64,000 nt of DNA from Pseudorhodobacter aquimaris (GTDB lineage Bacteria; Pseudomonadota; Alphaproteobacteria; Rhodobacterales; Rhodobacteraceae): positions 102,192 through 166,191 of the forward strand of contig NZ_LGHS01000069.1 in the NCBI RefSeq assembly GCF_001202025.1. Direction: 5' to 3'. Positions 43,812 through 52,898 of the stretch are shown here, piece by piece. Below the pieces are notes generated by a model. It did not search any database and was not told where the DNA came from. It saw only the letters and a list, made by a program, of their open reading frames with translations. Numbering within the stretch: position 1 is the first letter of the stretch; each line of letters opens with the position of its first letter. A program made the translations under genes and the position numbers.

Positions 43812-46708
43812 TATTCAGCCGCCGGAAGGATGCGGCGCGATTGCTCGGCGTGCGCGCTATAATCCTCTTGCCATTCGGACGGGCCGTTCGACGCGCTGAC
43901 CTGCACCGCCGTTACCTTATATTCAGGGCAGTTGGTGGCCCAATCGGTGTAATCGGTGGTGATCACATTGGCCTGCGTGTCGGGGTGGTGGAAGGTGGTA
44001 TAGACCACACCGGGGCTGACACGATCTGTGATCTTGGCACGCACGGTGGTTTCACCAGAGCGGCTGGCCAGCTTGACGAAATCGCCCTCATGCAAACCGC
44101 GTACTTCGGCATCATGGGGGTGGATCTCCAGCAAGTCCTGATCGTGCCAGACGGTGTTTTCCGTCCGCCGTGTCTGGGCGCCTACGTTATACTGCGACAG
44201 GATCCGCCCCGTGGTCAGCAAAAGCGGGAAGCGCGGGCCGGTCTTTTCGTCGGTGGCGACATATTCGGTGACGATAAACCGCCCCTTGCCGCGCATGAAG
44301 CCGTCGACATGCATCAAGGGCATACCGTCGGGATGCTCTTCGTTACAGGGCCATTGCACGCTGCCTTTTTCCTCCAGCATGGCATAGTTGACGCCGGCAA
44401 AGCTGGGGGTCGTGGCCGCGATTTCCTCCATGATCTGGGAGGGGTGGGTATAGGTCCAACTGCCGCCCATCGCATTGGCCAGCATCTGCGTCACCTCCCA
44501 ATCGGCATAGCCGTTCTTGGGGGCCATCACACGGCGCACGCGGTTGATGCGGCGCTCGGCATTGGTGAAGGTGCCGTCCTTTTCAAGGAAGGTCGAACCC
44601 GGCAGGAACACATGCGCGTAATTGGCGGTCTCGTTCAAAAACAGATCATGCACGATCACGCATTCCATCGCGGCCAATCCCGCAGCCACATGTTTGGTAT
44701 CGGGGTCGGATTGCAAGATATCCTCGCCCTGACAGTAAAGCCCCTTGAAGGTGCCATCCACCGCAGCATCCAGCATATTGGGGATGCGAAGCCCCGGTTC
44801 GGGGTCGATCACAGTGCCCCAGGCATCCTCGAATATCTTGCGCACCTCGGGCAGTTTGACATGGCGGTAGCCGGGCAATTCATGCGGGAAGCTGCCCATA
44901 TCGCAAGAGCCTTGGACGTTGTTTTGTCCCCGCAGCGGGTTCACCCCAACGCCGTTGCGCCCGACATTTCCGGTCAGCATGGCAAGGTTGGCGATGCCCA
45001 TCACGGTGGTGGACCCCTGACTGTGCTCCGTCACGCCCAACCCGTAATAGATGGAGCCATTGCCACCCGTGGCAAACAGCCGTGCGGCCGCGCGCAATTC
45101 CTGCGGGTCAACGCCGGTAAGCATGGCCGTCGCCTCGGGTGAATGGCGCGCATCGCTTACGAAGGCGGCGTAGTCTTGGAATTCATCCCAATCGCAACGC
45201 TCGCGGATATAGGCCTCATCCATCAGCCCCTCGGTCACGATGACATGGGCCAAGGCGGTGACGACAACGACATTGGTGCCGGGGCGCAGGGGCAGGTGGT
45301 GTGCCGCCTCGATATGGGCGGATTTCACCAGATCAATCCGGCGGGGATCGATTACGATCAGCTTGGCCCCTTCGCGCAACCGCTTTTTCAAGCGGCTGGC
45401 AAAGACCGGATGCGCATCGGTCGGATTGGCACCGATCACGATCACCACATCGGTTTCCTCGACGGAATCGAAATCCTGGGTGCCGGCCGAGGTGCCGAAT
45501 GCCTGACCCAGCCCATAGCCGGTGGGGGAATGGCAGACCCGCGCACAGGTATCGGTGTTGTTATTGCCAAAGACCTGACGCGTCAGCTTTTGCACCAGAA
45601 AGGTTTCCTCATTGGTGCAGCGGCTGGAGGTAATCACCCCGATGGATTTCTGGCCGTATTTCTCTTGCAACCCGCGCATCCGCTTGGCGGCAAAATCCAG
45701 CGCCTCATCCCAGCTGACCTCGCGCCATGGATCGGTGATCTTGTCGCGGATCATCGGGTTCAGGATGCGGTCCTTGTGGTTGGCATAGCCATAGGCGAAA
45801 CGCCCCTTGACGCAGCTATGACCCCGGTTTGCCTTGCCATGCTTATAGGGCACCATGCGCACCAGCTCATCGCCGTTCAACTCGGCCTTGAACGAACAGC
45901 CCACCCCGCAATAGGCGCAGGTGGTGATGACAGAACGCTGCGGTGTGCCCAGCTCAACGATGGATTTTTCTTGCAAGGTCGCGGTCGGGCAGGCCTGAAC
46001 ACAGGCACCACAGCTAACGCAATCCGAGGCCAGCGCATCATCGGTTTTCGCGCCAAAGGACACGCGGCTGTCGAAACCGCGGCCCTCGATGGTCAGGGCA
46101 AAGGTGCCTTGGACCTCTTCGCAGGCGCGCACGCAACGGCTGCAGACAATGCATTTCGCGGGATCATAGGTGAAATAGGGGTTGCTTTCGTCCTTGGGCA
46201 TCCATTCGGGGTTCGCCTCGCCGCTGGTGTTGCGCGGGGCAAAGTGATTGGCCAAAGGTGCATTTTCGGGGGCGACGTAGCGCACATCGCGCAGGCCCAC
46301 AACGCCGGCCATATCCTGCAACTCGCAATCGCCATTGGCCGAACAGGTCAGACAATCCAGCGGGTGATCGGAGATATAAAGCTCCATCACGCCCTTGCGC
46401 AGTTTTTTGATTTTCGCAGTCTGGGTCTGGACGACCATGCCCTCGGCCACAGGTGTGGTGCAAGAGGCGGGCGTGCCGCGCCGACCTTCGATTTCCACCG
46501 CGCACAGCCTGCATGACCCGAAGGCCTCCATGTTGTCGCTGGCGCAAAGCTTGGGGATCTGTAGGCCCGCCTCGGCGGCGGCGCGCATCACGGAAGTGCC
46601 ATCGGGTACGGTTACGGCAAAACCGTCAATGGTCAGGGTTACGGGCGCGCCGCTGCGTGCGGGGGTGCCCATATCGCGGTCATCGGTGGGGATGATGAAA
46701 TCTTTCAT
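43811..46708 (-). CDS. fdsA: NAD-dependent formate dehydrogenase alpha subunit (molybdenum, Cys type)
   Basis: A 965-residue catalytic subunit oxidising formate to CO2. Iron-sulfur sites run in order: 2Fe-2S ferredoxin domain (SCRLCAVEIEGRRGTPASC), His-Cys3 cluster (DHPLDCLTCSANGDC), two 4Fe-4S clusters (CIVCSRCVRAC, CVSCGACVQAC) and the cluster by the active site (CAYCGVGC). The molybdenum ligand is a cysteine in CARVCHSPTGYG, not selenocysteine. Molybdopterin-binding domains fill the rest. It overlaps fdsB by 4 bases. The cytoplasmic complex also includes FdsB, FdsG and FdsD. Confidence 0.96.
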   Translation of the reverse strand: MKDFIIPTDDRDMGTPARSGAPVTLTIDGFAVTVPDGTSVMRAAAEAGLQIPKLCASDNMEAFGSCRLCAVEIEGRRGTPASCTTPVAEGMVVQTQTAKIKKLRKGVMELYISDHPLDCLTCSANGDCELQDMAGVVGLRDVRYVAPENAPLANHFAPRNTSGEANPEWMPKDESNPYFTYDPAKCIVCSRCVRACEEVQGTFALTIEGRGFDSRVSFGAKTDDALASDCVSCGACVQACPTATLQEKSIVELGTPQRSVITTCAYCGVGCSFKAELNGDELVRMVPYKHGKANRGHSCVKGRFAYGYANHKDRILNPMIRDKITDPWREVSWDEALDFAAKRMRGLQEKYGQKSIGVITSSRCTNEETFLVQKLTRQVFGNNNTDTCARVCHSPTGYGLGQAFGTSAGTQDFDSVEETDVVIVIGANPTDAHPVFASRLKKRLREGAKLIVIDPRRIDLVKSAHIEAAHHLPLRPGTNVVVVTALAHVIVTEGLMDEAYIRERCDWDEFQDYAAFVSDARHSPEATAMLTGVDPQELRAAARLFATGGNGSIYYGLGVTEHSQGSTTVMGIANLAMLTGNVGRNGVGVNPLRGQNNVQGSCDMGSFPHELPGYRHVKLPEVRKIFEDAWGTVIDPEPGLRIPNMLDAAVDGTFKGLYCQGEDILQSDPDTKHVAAGLAAMECVIVHDLFLNETANYAHVFLPGSTFLEKDGTFTNAERRINRVRRVMAPKNGYADWEVTQMLANAMGGSWTYTHPSQIMEEIAATTPSFAGVNYAMLEEKGSVQWPCNEEHPDGMPLMHVDGFMRGKGRFIVTEYVATDEKTGPRFPLLLTTGRILSQYNVGAQTRRTENTVWHDQDLLEIHPHDAEVRGLHEGDFVKLASRSGETTVRAKITDRVSPGVVYTTFHHPDTQANVITTDYTDWATNCPEYKVTAVQVSASNGPSEWQEDYSAHAEQSRRILPAAE

Positions 46709-48231
46709 TCGGCGGCCTCCTTTTGGGTCGCGAAATCGTCAGGAAAATGGGTGAGGGCGGACATGACGGGAAAGGGGGTAAAGCCCCCCAAGGCACAAAG
46801 AGAGCCGTCTTTCATGGTGTCACACAGGTCGGTCAGCAATTCCGCGGCACCCGCATCGCCTTGGCGGATACGGTCGAGGGTTTCGACCCCGCGCACGGCA
46901 CCGACCCGACACGGCGTGCATTTCCCGCAAGATTCGACCGCGCAGAATTCCATCGCAAAGCGGGCCATATCCAGCATATCGGTGGCATCATCAAAGACGA
47001 CCAAACCGGCATGGCCGATCAAACCGCCCTGCTGGTCAAACGCCTCATAGCAGATGGCGGTCTCGAACTTGTGGCGTGGCATATAGGCGCCCAATGGCCC
47101 GCCAACCTGCACCGCCTTGACCGGACGTCCCGAGGCCGTACCACCCCCGATCACATCCACCGCCTCGCCAAGCGTCATGCCAAAGGCGGTCTCGAACAAG
47201 CCGCCCTGCTTTACATTGCCGGCGATTTGCAGCGTGACCGTGCCGCGCGACCGGCCAAGCCCGAAATCGGCATAGGCCTGCGCGCCGCGTTCGAAAATCA
47301 CCGGAACGGTGGCAAGGCTGATGACGTTATTGACCACGGTCGGGCGGCCAAGAAACCCTTCGAGCGCGGGCAGCGGTGGCTTGGCGCGCACCACGCCGCG
47401 CTTGCCCTCAAGCGAGTTCAGCAGCGAGGTTTCCTCACCGCAAACATATGCGCCGGCACCAACGCGAACCTCCATATCAAAGGCACGACCGGACCCCATG
47501 ACATCCTGGCCAAGCACGCCCTTTGTACGTGCGATCTCGACGGCCTCTTGCAAGACCGCAACCGCATCAGGGTATTCGCTACGCATATAGACATAGCCTT
47601 TGGTCGCGCCCACGCCGAGGCCCGCAATCGCCATGCCCTCAATCAAGGTAAAGGGGTCGCCTTCCATTAGCATCCGGTCGGCAAAGGTGCCGCTGTCGCC
47701 CTCATCGGCATTGCAGACGATGTATTTCTGCGGGGCTTTTGCGCCCAGAACCGTGTTCCATTTGATGCCGGTCGGAAAGCCCGCACCACCGCGCCCGCGC
47801 AAGCCGCTTGTCGTGATCTCGGCTACGATGTCCTCGCTGCTCATGCCGGCCGCGCGGCGCAGGCCCGCAAGCCCGCCGTGGGCCTCATAATCGGCCAGAT
47901 CCAGCGGGTCGATCACCCCGACGCGCGCAAAGGTCAGCCGTGTCTGGCGCTGCATCCATGGCAGGTCATCCACCGGACCCAGGGCCTTGGGGTGCGCGGA
48001 GAGATCGCCAAACAGCCCCGCAACATCGCCTGGCTCCATCGGGCCAAAGCCGTGGCGGATGCCGTCAACCACGACCTCCGCCAAAGGTTCCAGCCAGACC
48101 ATCCCGCGTGATCCGTTGCGCACCAGCGTCAACTCAATCCCGCGCTGTGCCGCCTCTTGGGTGATCGCCTTGGCCACTTCATCGGCACCAAGCGCCTTGG
48201 CGACGCTATCAAGGGGGAGGAAAATCTTCAT
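46705..48231 (-). CDS. fdsB: formate dehydrogenase beta subunit (NADH-binding)
   Basis: A 508-residue NuoF-like subunit that passes electrons to NAD. The first ~100 residues form a thioredoxin-like domain. The FMN/NADH part has GRGGAGFPTGIKW and NADEGDSGTFADRMLMEGDP. The 4Fe-4S ligands sit in ESCGKCTPCRVGAV. It overlaps both fdsG and fdsA by 4 bases. Confidence 0.96.
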   Translation of the reverse strand: MKIFLPLDSVAKALGADEVAKAITQEAAQRGIELTLVRNGSRGMVWLEPLAEVVVDGIRHGFGPMEPGDVAGLFGDLSAHPKALGPVDDLPWMQRQTRLTFARVGVIDPLDLADYEAHGGLAGLRRAAGMSSEDIVAEITTSGLRGRGGAGFPTGIKWNTVLGAKAPQKYIVCNADEGDSGTFADRMLMEGDPFTLIEGMAIAGLGVGATKGYVYMRSEYPDAVAVLQEAVEIARTKGVLGQDVMGSGRAFDMEVRVGAGAYVCGEETSLLNSLEGKRGVVRAKPPLPALEGFLGRPTVVNNVISLATVPVIFERGAQAYADFGLGRSRGTVTLQIAGNVKQGGLFETAFGMTLGEAVDVIGGGTASGRPVKAVQVGGPLGAYMPRHKFETAICYEAFDQQGGLIGHAGLVVFDDATDMLDMARFAMEFCAVESCGKCTPCRVGAVRGVETLDRIRQGDAGAAELLTDLCDTMKDGSLCALGGFTPFPVMSALTHFPDDFATQKEAAE

Positions 48232-48719
48232 GCGCCGGCCTCCTGCAACAGGGCGGCCATCCGCGTTTCATCGACCCTTGCCACGACCTTGTTGTCGACC
48301 ATCGCGGCAGGCCCGCAGGCACAAAGCCCGAGGCAATAGACCGGTTCAATTGTTACCGCGCCATTCGCGGTCGTGCCGTGCCAGTCCAGCCCCAGCTTGG
48401 CCAATGTCGAGGCCGCCAAAGCATCCGCGCCCACGGACTTACAGGCCTCTGCCCGGCAAATCTTGATGACATGCCGACCCGTCGGTTCCTCGCGGAAATC
48501 GTGATAGAAGGAGACCACCCCATGCACTTCGGCCTTGGTGATGTTGAGTGCCATTGCAATCAGGGCTTCTGCGCCTTGGGGGATGCAGCCGTACCGGTCT
48601 TGAAGCGCATGCAGGATCGGCAACATGGGGCCTTCGAGATGCGTATAGGCGGCGATGATATCGCTGATTTCATTTTGATCAGGGGCTGGCTGATCCGGGG
48701 CTGGCGAGACTGCGGGCAT
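48228..48719 (-). CDS. fdsG: formate dehydrogenase gamma subunit (2Fe-2S, NuoE-like)
   Basis: A 163-residue NuoE homologue with a 2Fe-2S cluster. The four cysteines are in ICRAEACKSVGADAL and VYCLGLCACGPAAMV. It is the first structural gene of the operon; AAGGAA precedes the start. The 73-base gap to the LysR gene upstream likely holds the fds promoter, though read-through is possible. Confidence 0.95.
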   Translation of the reverse strand: MPAVSPAPDQPAPDQNEISDIIAAYTHLEGPMLPILHALQDRYGCIPQGAEALIAMALNITKAEVHGVVSFYHDFREEPTGRHVIKICRAEACKSVGADALAASTLAKLGLDWHGTTANGAVTIEPVYCLGLCACGPAAMVDNKVVARVDETRMAALLQEAGA

Positions 48720-48792
48720 GGTAAAATTCCTTCTTTGCCCTATAGAACCCCGCCAGTCATACGGAAATCAATAATAAAGTTCCGTTAAGTGA

Positions 48793-49692
48793 TCAGGATT
48801 CCCGATCAAGAGCCGTGGAAAGCTTGCGTGCCGAGGTCAGTAATGCATCAATCACGGGGCTGCGCGGCTCTCGGTGGGGCACGATCAGCCCGACGGAATG
48901 TTGTTTGCGCGCTTCTGACATCGGTACAACCACCAGCTTTTTGCCTGCCGTCAAAAACCGCGCGATATCGGCCGAAAGCACTGTCATACAGCGTCCGGTT
49001 TCCACACTCGCGGTCAAGGCCATGATGGAATTGGATTCAATGCGGGTGACGGGAGAGATGTCATGTTCGGCAAAGATCTGGTTGATGATACGCCGGTTTT
49101 GCATATCGGGTGTCAACAGGGCCAGGGTCTCGTCCTTCAACTCGGACCAGCAGACCTCGGCCTTGCTGGCAAAAGGGGAGTCGTGCCGACACAGCAGGAC
49201 ATAGCTTTCGTCATAAAGCGGCGCGGTATGCACGCGGCCCAAGGGCTCATTGTCGAGATAGGAAATGCCGGCATCGACCTCGAAACCGTCCAGCAGGGCA
49301 AGGATTTCCCGTGAGGTGCTGGACAGAATGGTGAAATGGACCTTGGGATTGCGCTTGGTGAAATCCGACGAAAGCCGGGCAGCCCATGTCAGGGCAGTGG
49401 GGATAACGGCAAGGCGCAACTCGCCCGAAAGGCCGTTGCGCTTGACCCGCATCTCTTCGCGGAACTGACGGGCATCGCCGACGATACGCTGGGCCCAGAT
49501 CAGCGCGGTTTGCCCCTCGGGGGTCAGGCCGCCAAAGCGGGAGCCGCGAAAGACCAGCTGGACGCCCAGCTGTTCCTCCAGCTGTTTGATCCCCGAAGAC
49601 AGCGAGGGTTGGGAGATATTCAGACTTTGCGCCGCCCGCCCGAAATGTGCTTCGCGGGCGACGGCGATGAACATTTCAAGCTTGTCGATCAT
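48793..49692 (-). CDS. LysR-family transcriptional regulator, probable fds operon activator
   Basis: A 299-residue LysR regulator. The N-terminal helix-turn-helix reads REAHFGRAAQSLNISQPSLSSGIKQLEEQLG, followed by the effector-binding domain. It lies directly upstream of fdsG on the same strand. LysR proteins next to fds operons are known to control them in response to formate or growth on C1 compounds, so this role is likely. Short TGATC-like repeats in the 49693-49768 region may be its own site. Confidence 0.88.
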   Translation of the reverse strand: MIDKLEMFIAVAREAHFGRAAQSLNISQPSLSSGIKQLEEQLGVQLVFRGSRFGGLTPEGQTALIWAQRIVGDARQFREEMRVKRNGLSGELRLAVIPTALTWAARLSSDFTKRNPKVHFTILSSTSREILALLDGFEVDAGISYLDNEPLGRVHTAPLYDESYVLLCRHDSPFASKAEVCWSELKDETLALLTPDMQNRRIINQIFAEHDISPVTRIESNSIMALTASVETGRCMTVLSADIARFLTAGKKLVVVPMSEARKQHSVGLIVPHREPRSPVIDALLTSARKLSTALDRES

Positions 49693-49768
49693 TATCGGGA
49701 TCTCCGATCAAATCCGGTCATTTTGATCAGAGTTATGGAAGGATCCGCCGCGCCGGTCAAGGGCGCCG

Positions 49769-51433
49769 CTATTCCGGTTGTGCCAGACGGCTTTGCAGCA
49801 GATGCCCGCTTTCGGTCAGGATCGGATAGGCCACCGTCACCAGCAAAGAGTTGATTTCCTTGAAGGCCCGCACGGTTTCGAGGTGAATGTCAGAGGTATC
49901 GACACTATCGGAATGGCCGTTGCGCAGCCTTTCGAGGTGGCGGTCATGGCTTTCACGCTCCAGCTTGCGCATCATTTCCTTTTCCTTGACCAGCTGGCGC
50001 GCACTTTCCACATCGCCCGAGACCAGAACATTCAGGGCAAGTTGCAAATTCGCCTCTACCCGACTGTGAAGATTGCACATTTCGGACCAGCCCTCGGCCG
50101 AGAAACGCAGCCCTTTTTTGGTCCGTGCCTCGGCAAGGTTGAGCAGGCTTTTGGTGATGATATCCCCGATATATTCAAGGTTGATGGAAAACTCGGTCAG
50201 ATCATTGCCAAGCTTTGCCTCTGCCTCGGTTAATTTTCCGCGTTGGACCTGTGCAACAAAGAGCTTGATTTCAGTGTGCTTGCGGTTGACCTGTGCATCC
50301 AGCGCGCGCACGCGTTTGATTTGCTCGGGGCTGCCGCCGTCCATCAGCTCCATGATGGGATGATACATTGTTGCGACCGTTTCCCCCATGCGCAACAGCT
50401 CACGCTTGGCGCTGGCAAGTGCGATGCGCGGATTATCGACCGACGCGTGGTCAAGCATGCTGACGGTGGGGGTGGCATCATTCGCAGCGGCTTCTGCGGC
50501 AGAATCCGGCAGCAAGGCTGCCGTAAGCCGTGCCATGGGCCGCACAAAGGGCAGGGCCAGCACTAAAAGACCCAGATTGAAGGCAAGATGGAAATTGACC
50601 AGTTGCACCGGTTCCGACCCGCCCAGAAGCGTGATCGGGATTTCGACAATTTGCGAAACAGTCAACACGACCGCTGCCGCCACCCCGCGAAAGATCAGGT
50701 TGCCAAGCGGAATACGGCGGGCCTCTACCTCCATCCCGCGGGTCAGCCAAACGGCAATAATCCCGCCGCCAAGGTTTGCACCCAGCACCATTGGCACGGC
50801 GACCTCCAACGGCAACAGCCCGCTATTGGCAAAGGTCACGAACAAAAGCACCGTCGCAACCGAGGAATGCACAACCCATGCAATCACGGCCGCCGCCAGA
50901 AAGGCGGTCAGGGGATCACCCTGCAAATAGGCCATCATCCCCGGCATCAAGGCAGAGTCGCGCAAAGGTTCGGTCGCGTCGCCGACCATCTGCAAGGACA
51001 ACAGGATAAAGGCGATGCCCAACACGATTCGCCCGGTTTGCCGGATGGTTCGTGCCTCAAATTTCAAAAACATCGTAGCACCGACCAAAAGCAGAAAGGG
51101 GATCAGGCCCGACAGGTCAAAGGACAGGATCTTGACCACCAAGGCCGAGCCGAGATCAGCCCCCAAGAGGGCCGCAATCCCCGTGCCGACCGTCAAAATC
51201 CCAGAGGTCACAAAACCCGCCGCCAGAATCCCCACCGCCGTAGAGCTTTGCAGGACCACGGCCAGAATCATTCCCACCAGTGCCATTTGCGGGGTGCCGC
51301 CCTTTGCCCCGCGCAGGGCGGATTTCAGCCGCGTCCCATGCGCCCGCTCCACCCCCGTGCGCACCATGCGAACCGCCCAGAGCAACAGCAGGACAGCCCC
51401 GGCGAGGTGGATCAGAAAGGCAACAGGCAGCAT
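49769..51433 (-). CDS. Na/Pi cotransporter family protein with PhoU-like tail
   Basis: A 554-residue membrane protein. The NptA-type duplicated core has VLQSSTAVGILAAGF in the first repeat and WVVHSSVATVLLFV in the second, where His replaces the usual Gln. About nine helices precede residue 320. A PhoU-like helical domain fills ~340-540 and probably regulates the pump. Bacterial relatives (YjbB type) mostly export phosphate. The ATG at 51433 follows AAAGGACC; a TTG one codon upstream is possible. Confidence 0.92.
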   Translation of the reverse strand: MLPVAFLIHLAGAVLLLLWAVRMVRTGVERAHGTRLKSALRGAKGGTPQMALVGMILAVVLQSSTAVGILAAGFVTSGILTVGTGIAALLGADLGSALVVKILSFDLSGLIPFLLLVGATMFLKFEARTIRQTGRIVLGIAFILLSLQMVGDATEPLRDSALMPGMMAYLQGDPLTAFLAAAVIAWVVHSSVATVLLFVTFANSGLLPLEVAVPMVLGANLGGGIIAVWLTRGMEVEARRIPLGNLIFRGVAAAVVLTVSQIVEIPITLLGGSEPVQLVNFHLAFNLGLLVLALPFVRPMARLTAALLPDSAAEAAANDATPTVSMLDHASVDNPRIALASAKRELLRMGETVATMYHPIMELMDGGSPEQIKRVRALDAQVNRKHTEIKLFVAQVQRGKLTEAEAKLGNDLTEFSINLEYIGDIITKSLLNLAEARTKKGLRFSAEGWSEMCNLHSRVEANLQLALNVLVSGDVESARQLVKEKEMMRKLERESHDRHLERLRNGHSDSVDTSDIHLETVRAFKEINSLLVTVAYPILTESGHLLQSRLAQPE

Positions 51434-51570
51434 CAACAGGGTCCTTTGTTTTAAGTAGAGGGCGTCATTTCACATAGAATGCCCGCCGTCCATTGGACAA
51501 ACGGTAAAATTCAGGGCGCGGTCGTAAAAGCTGTGTGAACCGAGGCCATAAGCCCGCTTTTGCATCGCGA

Positions 51571-52560
51571 TTAACGAACCCAAAGCCCCTCACGCTTGAT
51601 TTTGTTGCGGATCTGCTGCTCACGTCTTGGCAGGTCGTTGCGATCAAACAAAGCGCGCACATCGCGGCCTTTTCCTTGGTAGACCATCTTTTTGAACGGC
51701 AGATATTCCTTAAGCACCTTCTTGATCGGGTTTGGTGCAAGAACCTGTTCCACAACCTCAACGGCACGGTCGCTTTCGCGGGCGTAAAACAGCGGCATGG
51801 TGCGCCAGTGGCAGGTCACATCGCCGTCCAACCCGGCTAGCGCCTCCCCCGGTCGGCCGCCGCCAAAGCTGTGAACGACCAAGGGCAGGGCGATCTGGTC
51901 GAGCCACGGGCTTAGGGGTTGGCATATAAGCTCGGGCGGGGTCTCATCGCGGATCGCACGGGCATATTCGGCAAAACGACTGCCAAACTGCTGCGGGCTT
52001 TGATGAAAGAACCAGCCTGCGTTGAAATAGAGATAGCGATTCCAGTATTCATCAGGTTGGCTGGTATCGAGACTGCTTTCGAAATCCAGCCCGAAACGGT
52101 CATAAAGCGCGCGCCAGACCTCGGTATAGCCGGGGCCGTAAAGCTCCAACACCGGCCAGGTACCTTCACGTTTCATCGATGCCGATGGTTTGGCAAAATC
52201 AAACCCGATGGATGCAAGCGGCCCGGTAAAGACGGTATCGGTATCAAGAAAAAGAAAGGGTTCATCCGGCAGGGCGCTCAGACATTCGATTTTGTTGCCA
52301 TAGGGGTATGAGGCGCCGAAGATTCTGTTTTCAAATGGTATGATCTCGGCGCCGAAAGCGGCCAAGAGCGCCAAAATATCTGGGTCCTGAATGGCGGGAT
52401 CATCCGGCCAAAGCGGTCCGGCTTGTGGCACTGCAATCAAAAGACGTCCGGTAAAATCGGGATTGGTCGCGCGCAGGCTTGCGGCCAACAAGACCGCCTC
52501 AAAGGACAAACGTCCGCTTTGACCCACGGCGACAATATTGAATTGCCGCTTGTCCTCCAT
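51571..52560 (-). CDS. glycosyltransferase-like protein with DxD motif
   Basis: A 329-residue soluble protein with no confident family name. It opens with a beta strand (FNIVAVGQSGRLSFEAVLLAASLR) and has DEPFLFLDTDTVF, a DxD motif like that of GT-A nucleotide-sugar transferases. A later YLYFNAGWFFHQSP resembles the acceptor-side region of family-8 enzymes. A basic, helical C-terminus (KKVLKEYLPFKKMVYQGKGRD) follows. Several in-frame starts exist upstream (52572, 52581, 52608); I use the one nearest the conserved start. It stands alone, so its acceptor is unknown. Confidence 0.68.
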   Translation of the reverse strand: MEDKRQFNIVAVGQSGRLSFEAVLLAASLRATNPDFTGRLLIAVPQAGPLWPDDPAIQDPDILALLAAFGAEIIPFENRIFGASYPYGNKIECLSALPDEPFLFLDTDTVFTGPLASIGFDFAKPSASMKREGTWPVLELYGPGYTEVWRALYDRFGLDFESSLDTSQPDEYWNRYLYFNAGWFFHQSPQQFGSRFAEYARAIRDETPPELICQPLSPWLDQIALPLVVHSFGGGRPGEALAGLDGDVTCHWRTMPLFYARESDRAVEVVEQVLAPNPIKKVLKEYLPFKKMVYQGKGRDVRALFDRNDLPRREQQIRNKIKREGLWVR

Positions 52561-52749
52561 GCTGTGCCCCATTTGCGTCATTGACCGGTTTTGTTTTGTT
52601 ATCAGCATAAAGCGGCGACCAGAGATTGAAAGCGGTGCCCATGGGGACACCCCGCCAATCTCGTTGTGCAGCGGTTTGATTACGCAACGGTAAATTTCAC
52701 AGAAATTCCGTCAGACGGGCTATGGATTCTGACATTTACGGGGAAAGTG

Positions 52750-52826
52750 GTGGCGAGGGGGGGACTTGAACCCCCGACCCCACGATTATGAGTCGTGTGC
52801 TCTAACCAGCTGAGCTACCTCGCCAC
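52750..52826 (-). tRNA. tRNA-Met (anticodon CAT), elongator type
   Basis: A 77-base tRNA on the minus strand. The acceptor stem pairs GTGGCGA with TCGCCAC, the D-arm contains AGCTCAGCTGGTTAGAGC, the anticodon arm is ACGAC-TCATAAT-CGTGG hence anticodon CAT, and the T-arm contains GGTTCAAGTCC. CCA is not encoded. The anticodon arm resembles elongator tRNA-Met more than initiator (no GGG/CCC pairs) or tRNA-Ile2. Confidence 0.93.
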
Positions 52827-52898
52827 TTGGGGGGCTGATTAGGGGCGCTGGCGCGGGCCGTCAAGAGGAAATCGGTGCGCGACGACCGGAAAGGGTCG

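Noticed and set aside
43841..46516. Two long plus-strand frames opposite fdsA
   Set aside because: They mirror the formate dehydrogenase gene, whose iron-sulfur motifs are unambiguous.
43811..46708. Possible selenocysteine in the formate dehydrogenase alpha subunit
   Set aside because: The ligand position in CARVCHSPTG is an ordinary cysteine codon and the frame has no internal TGA.
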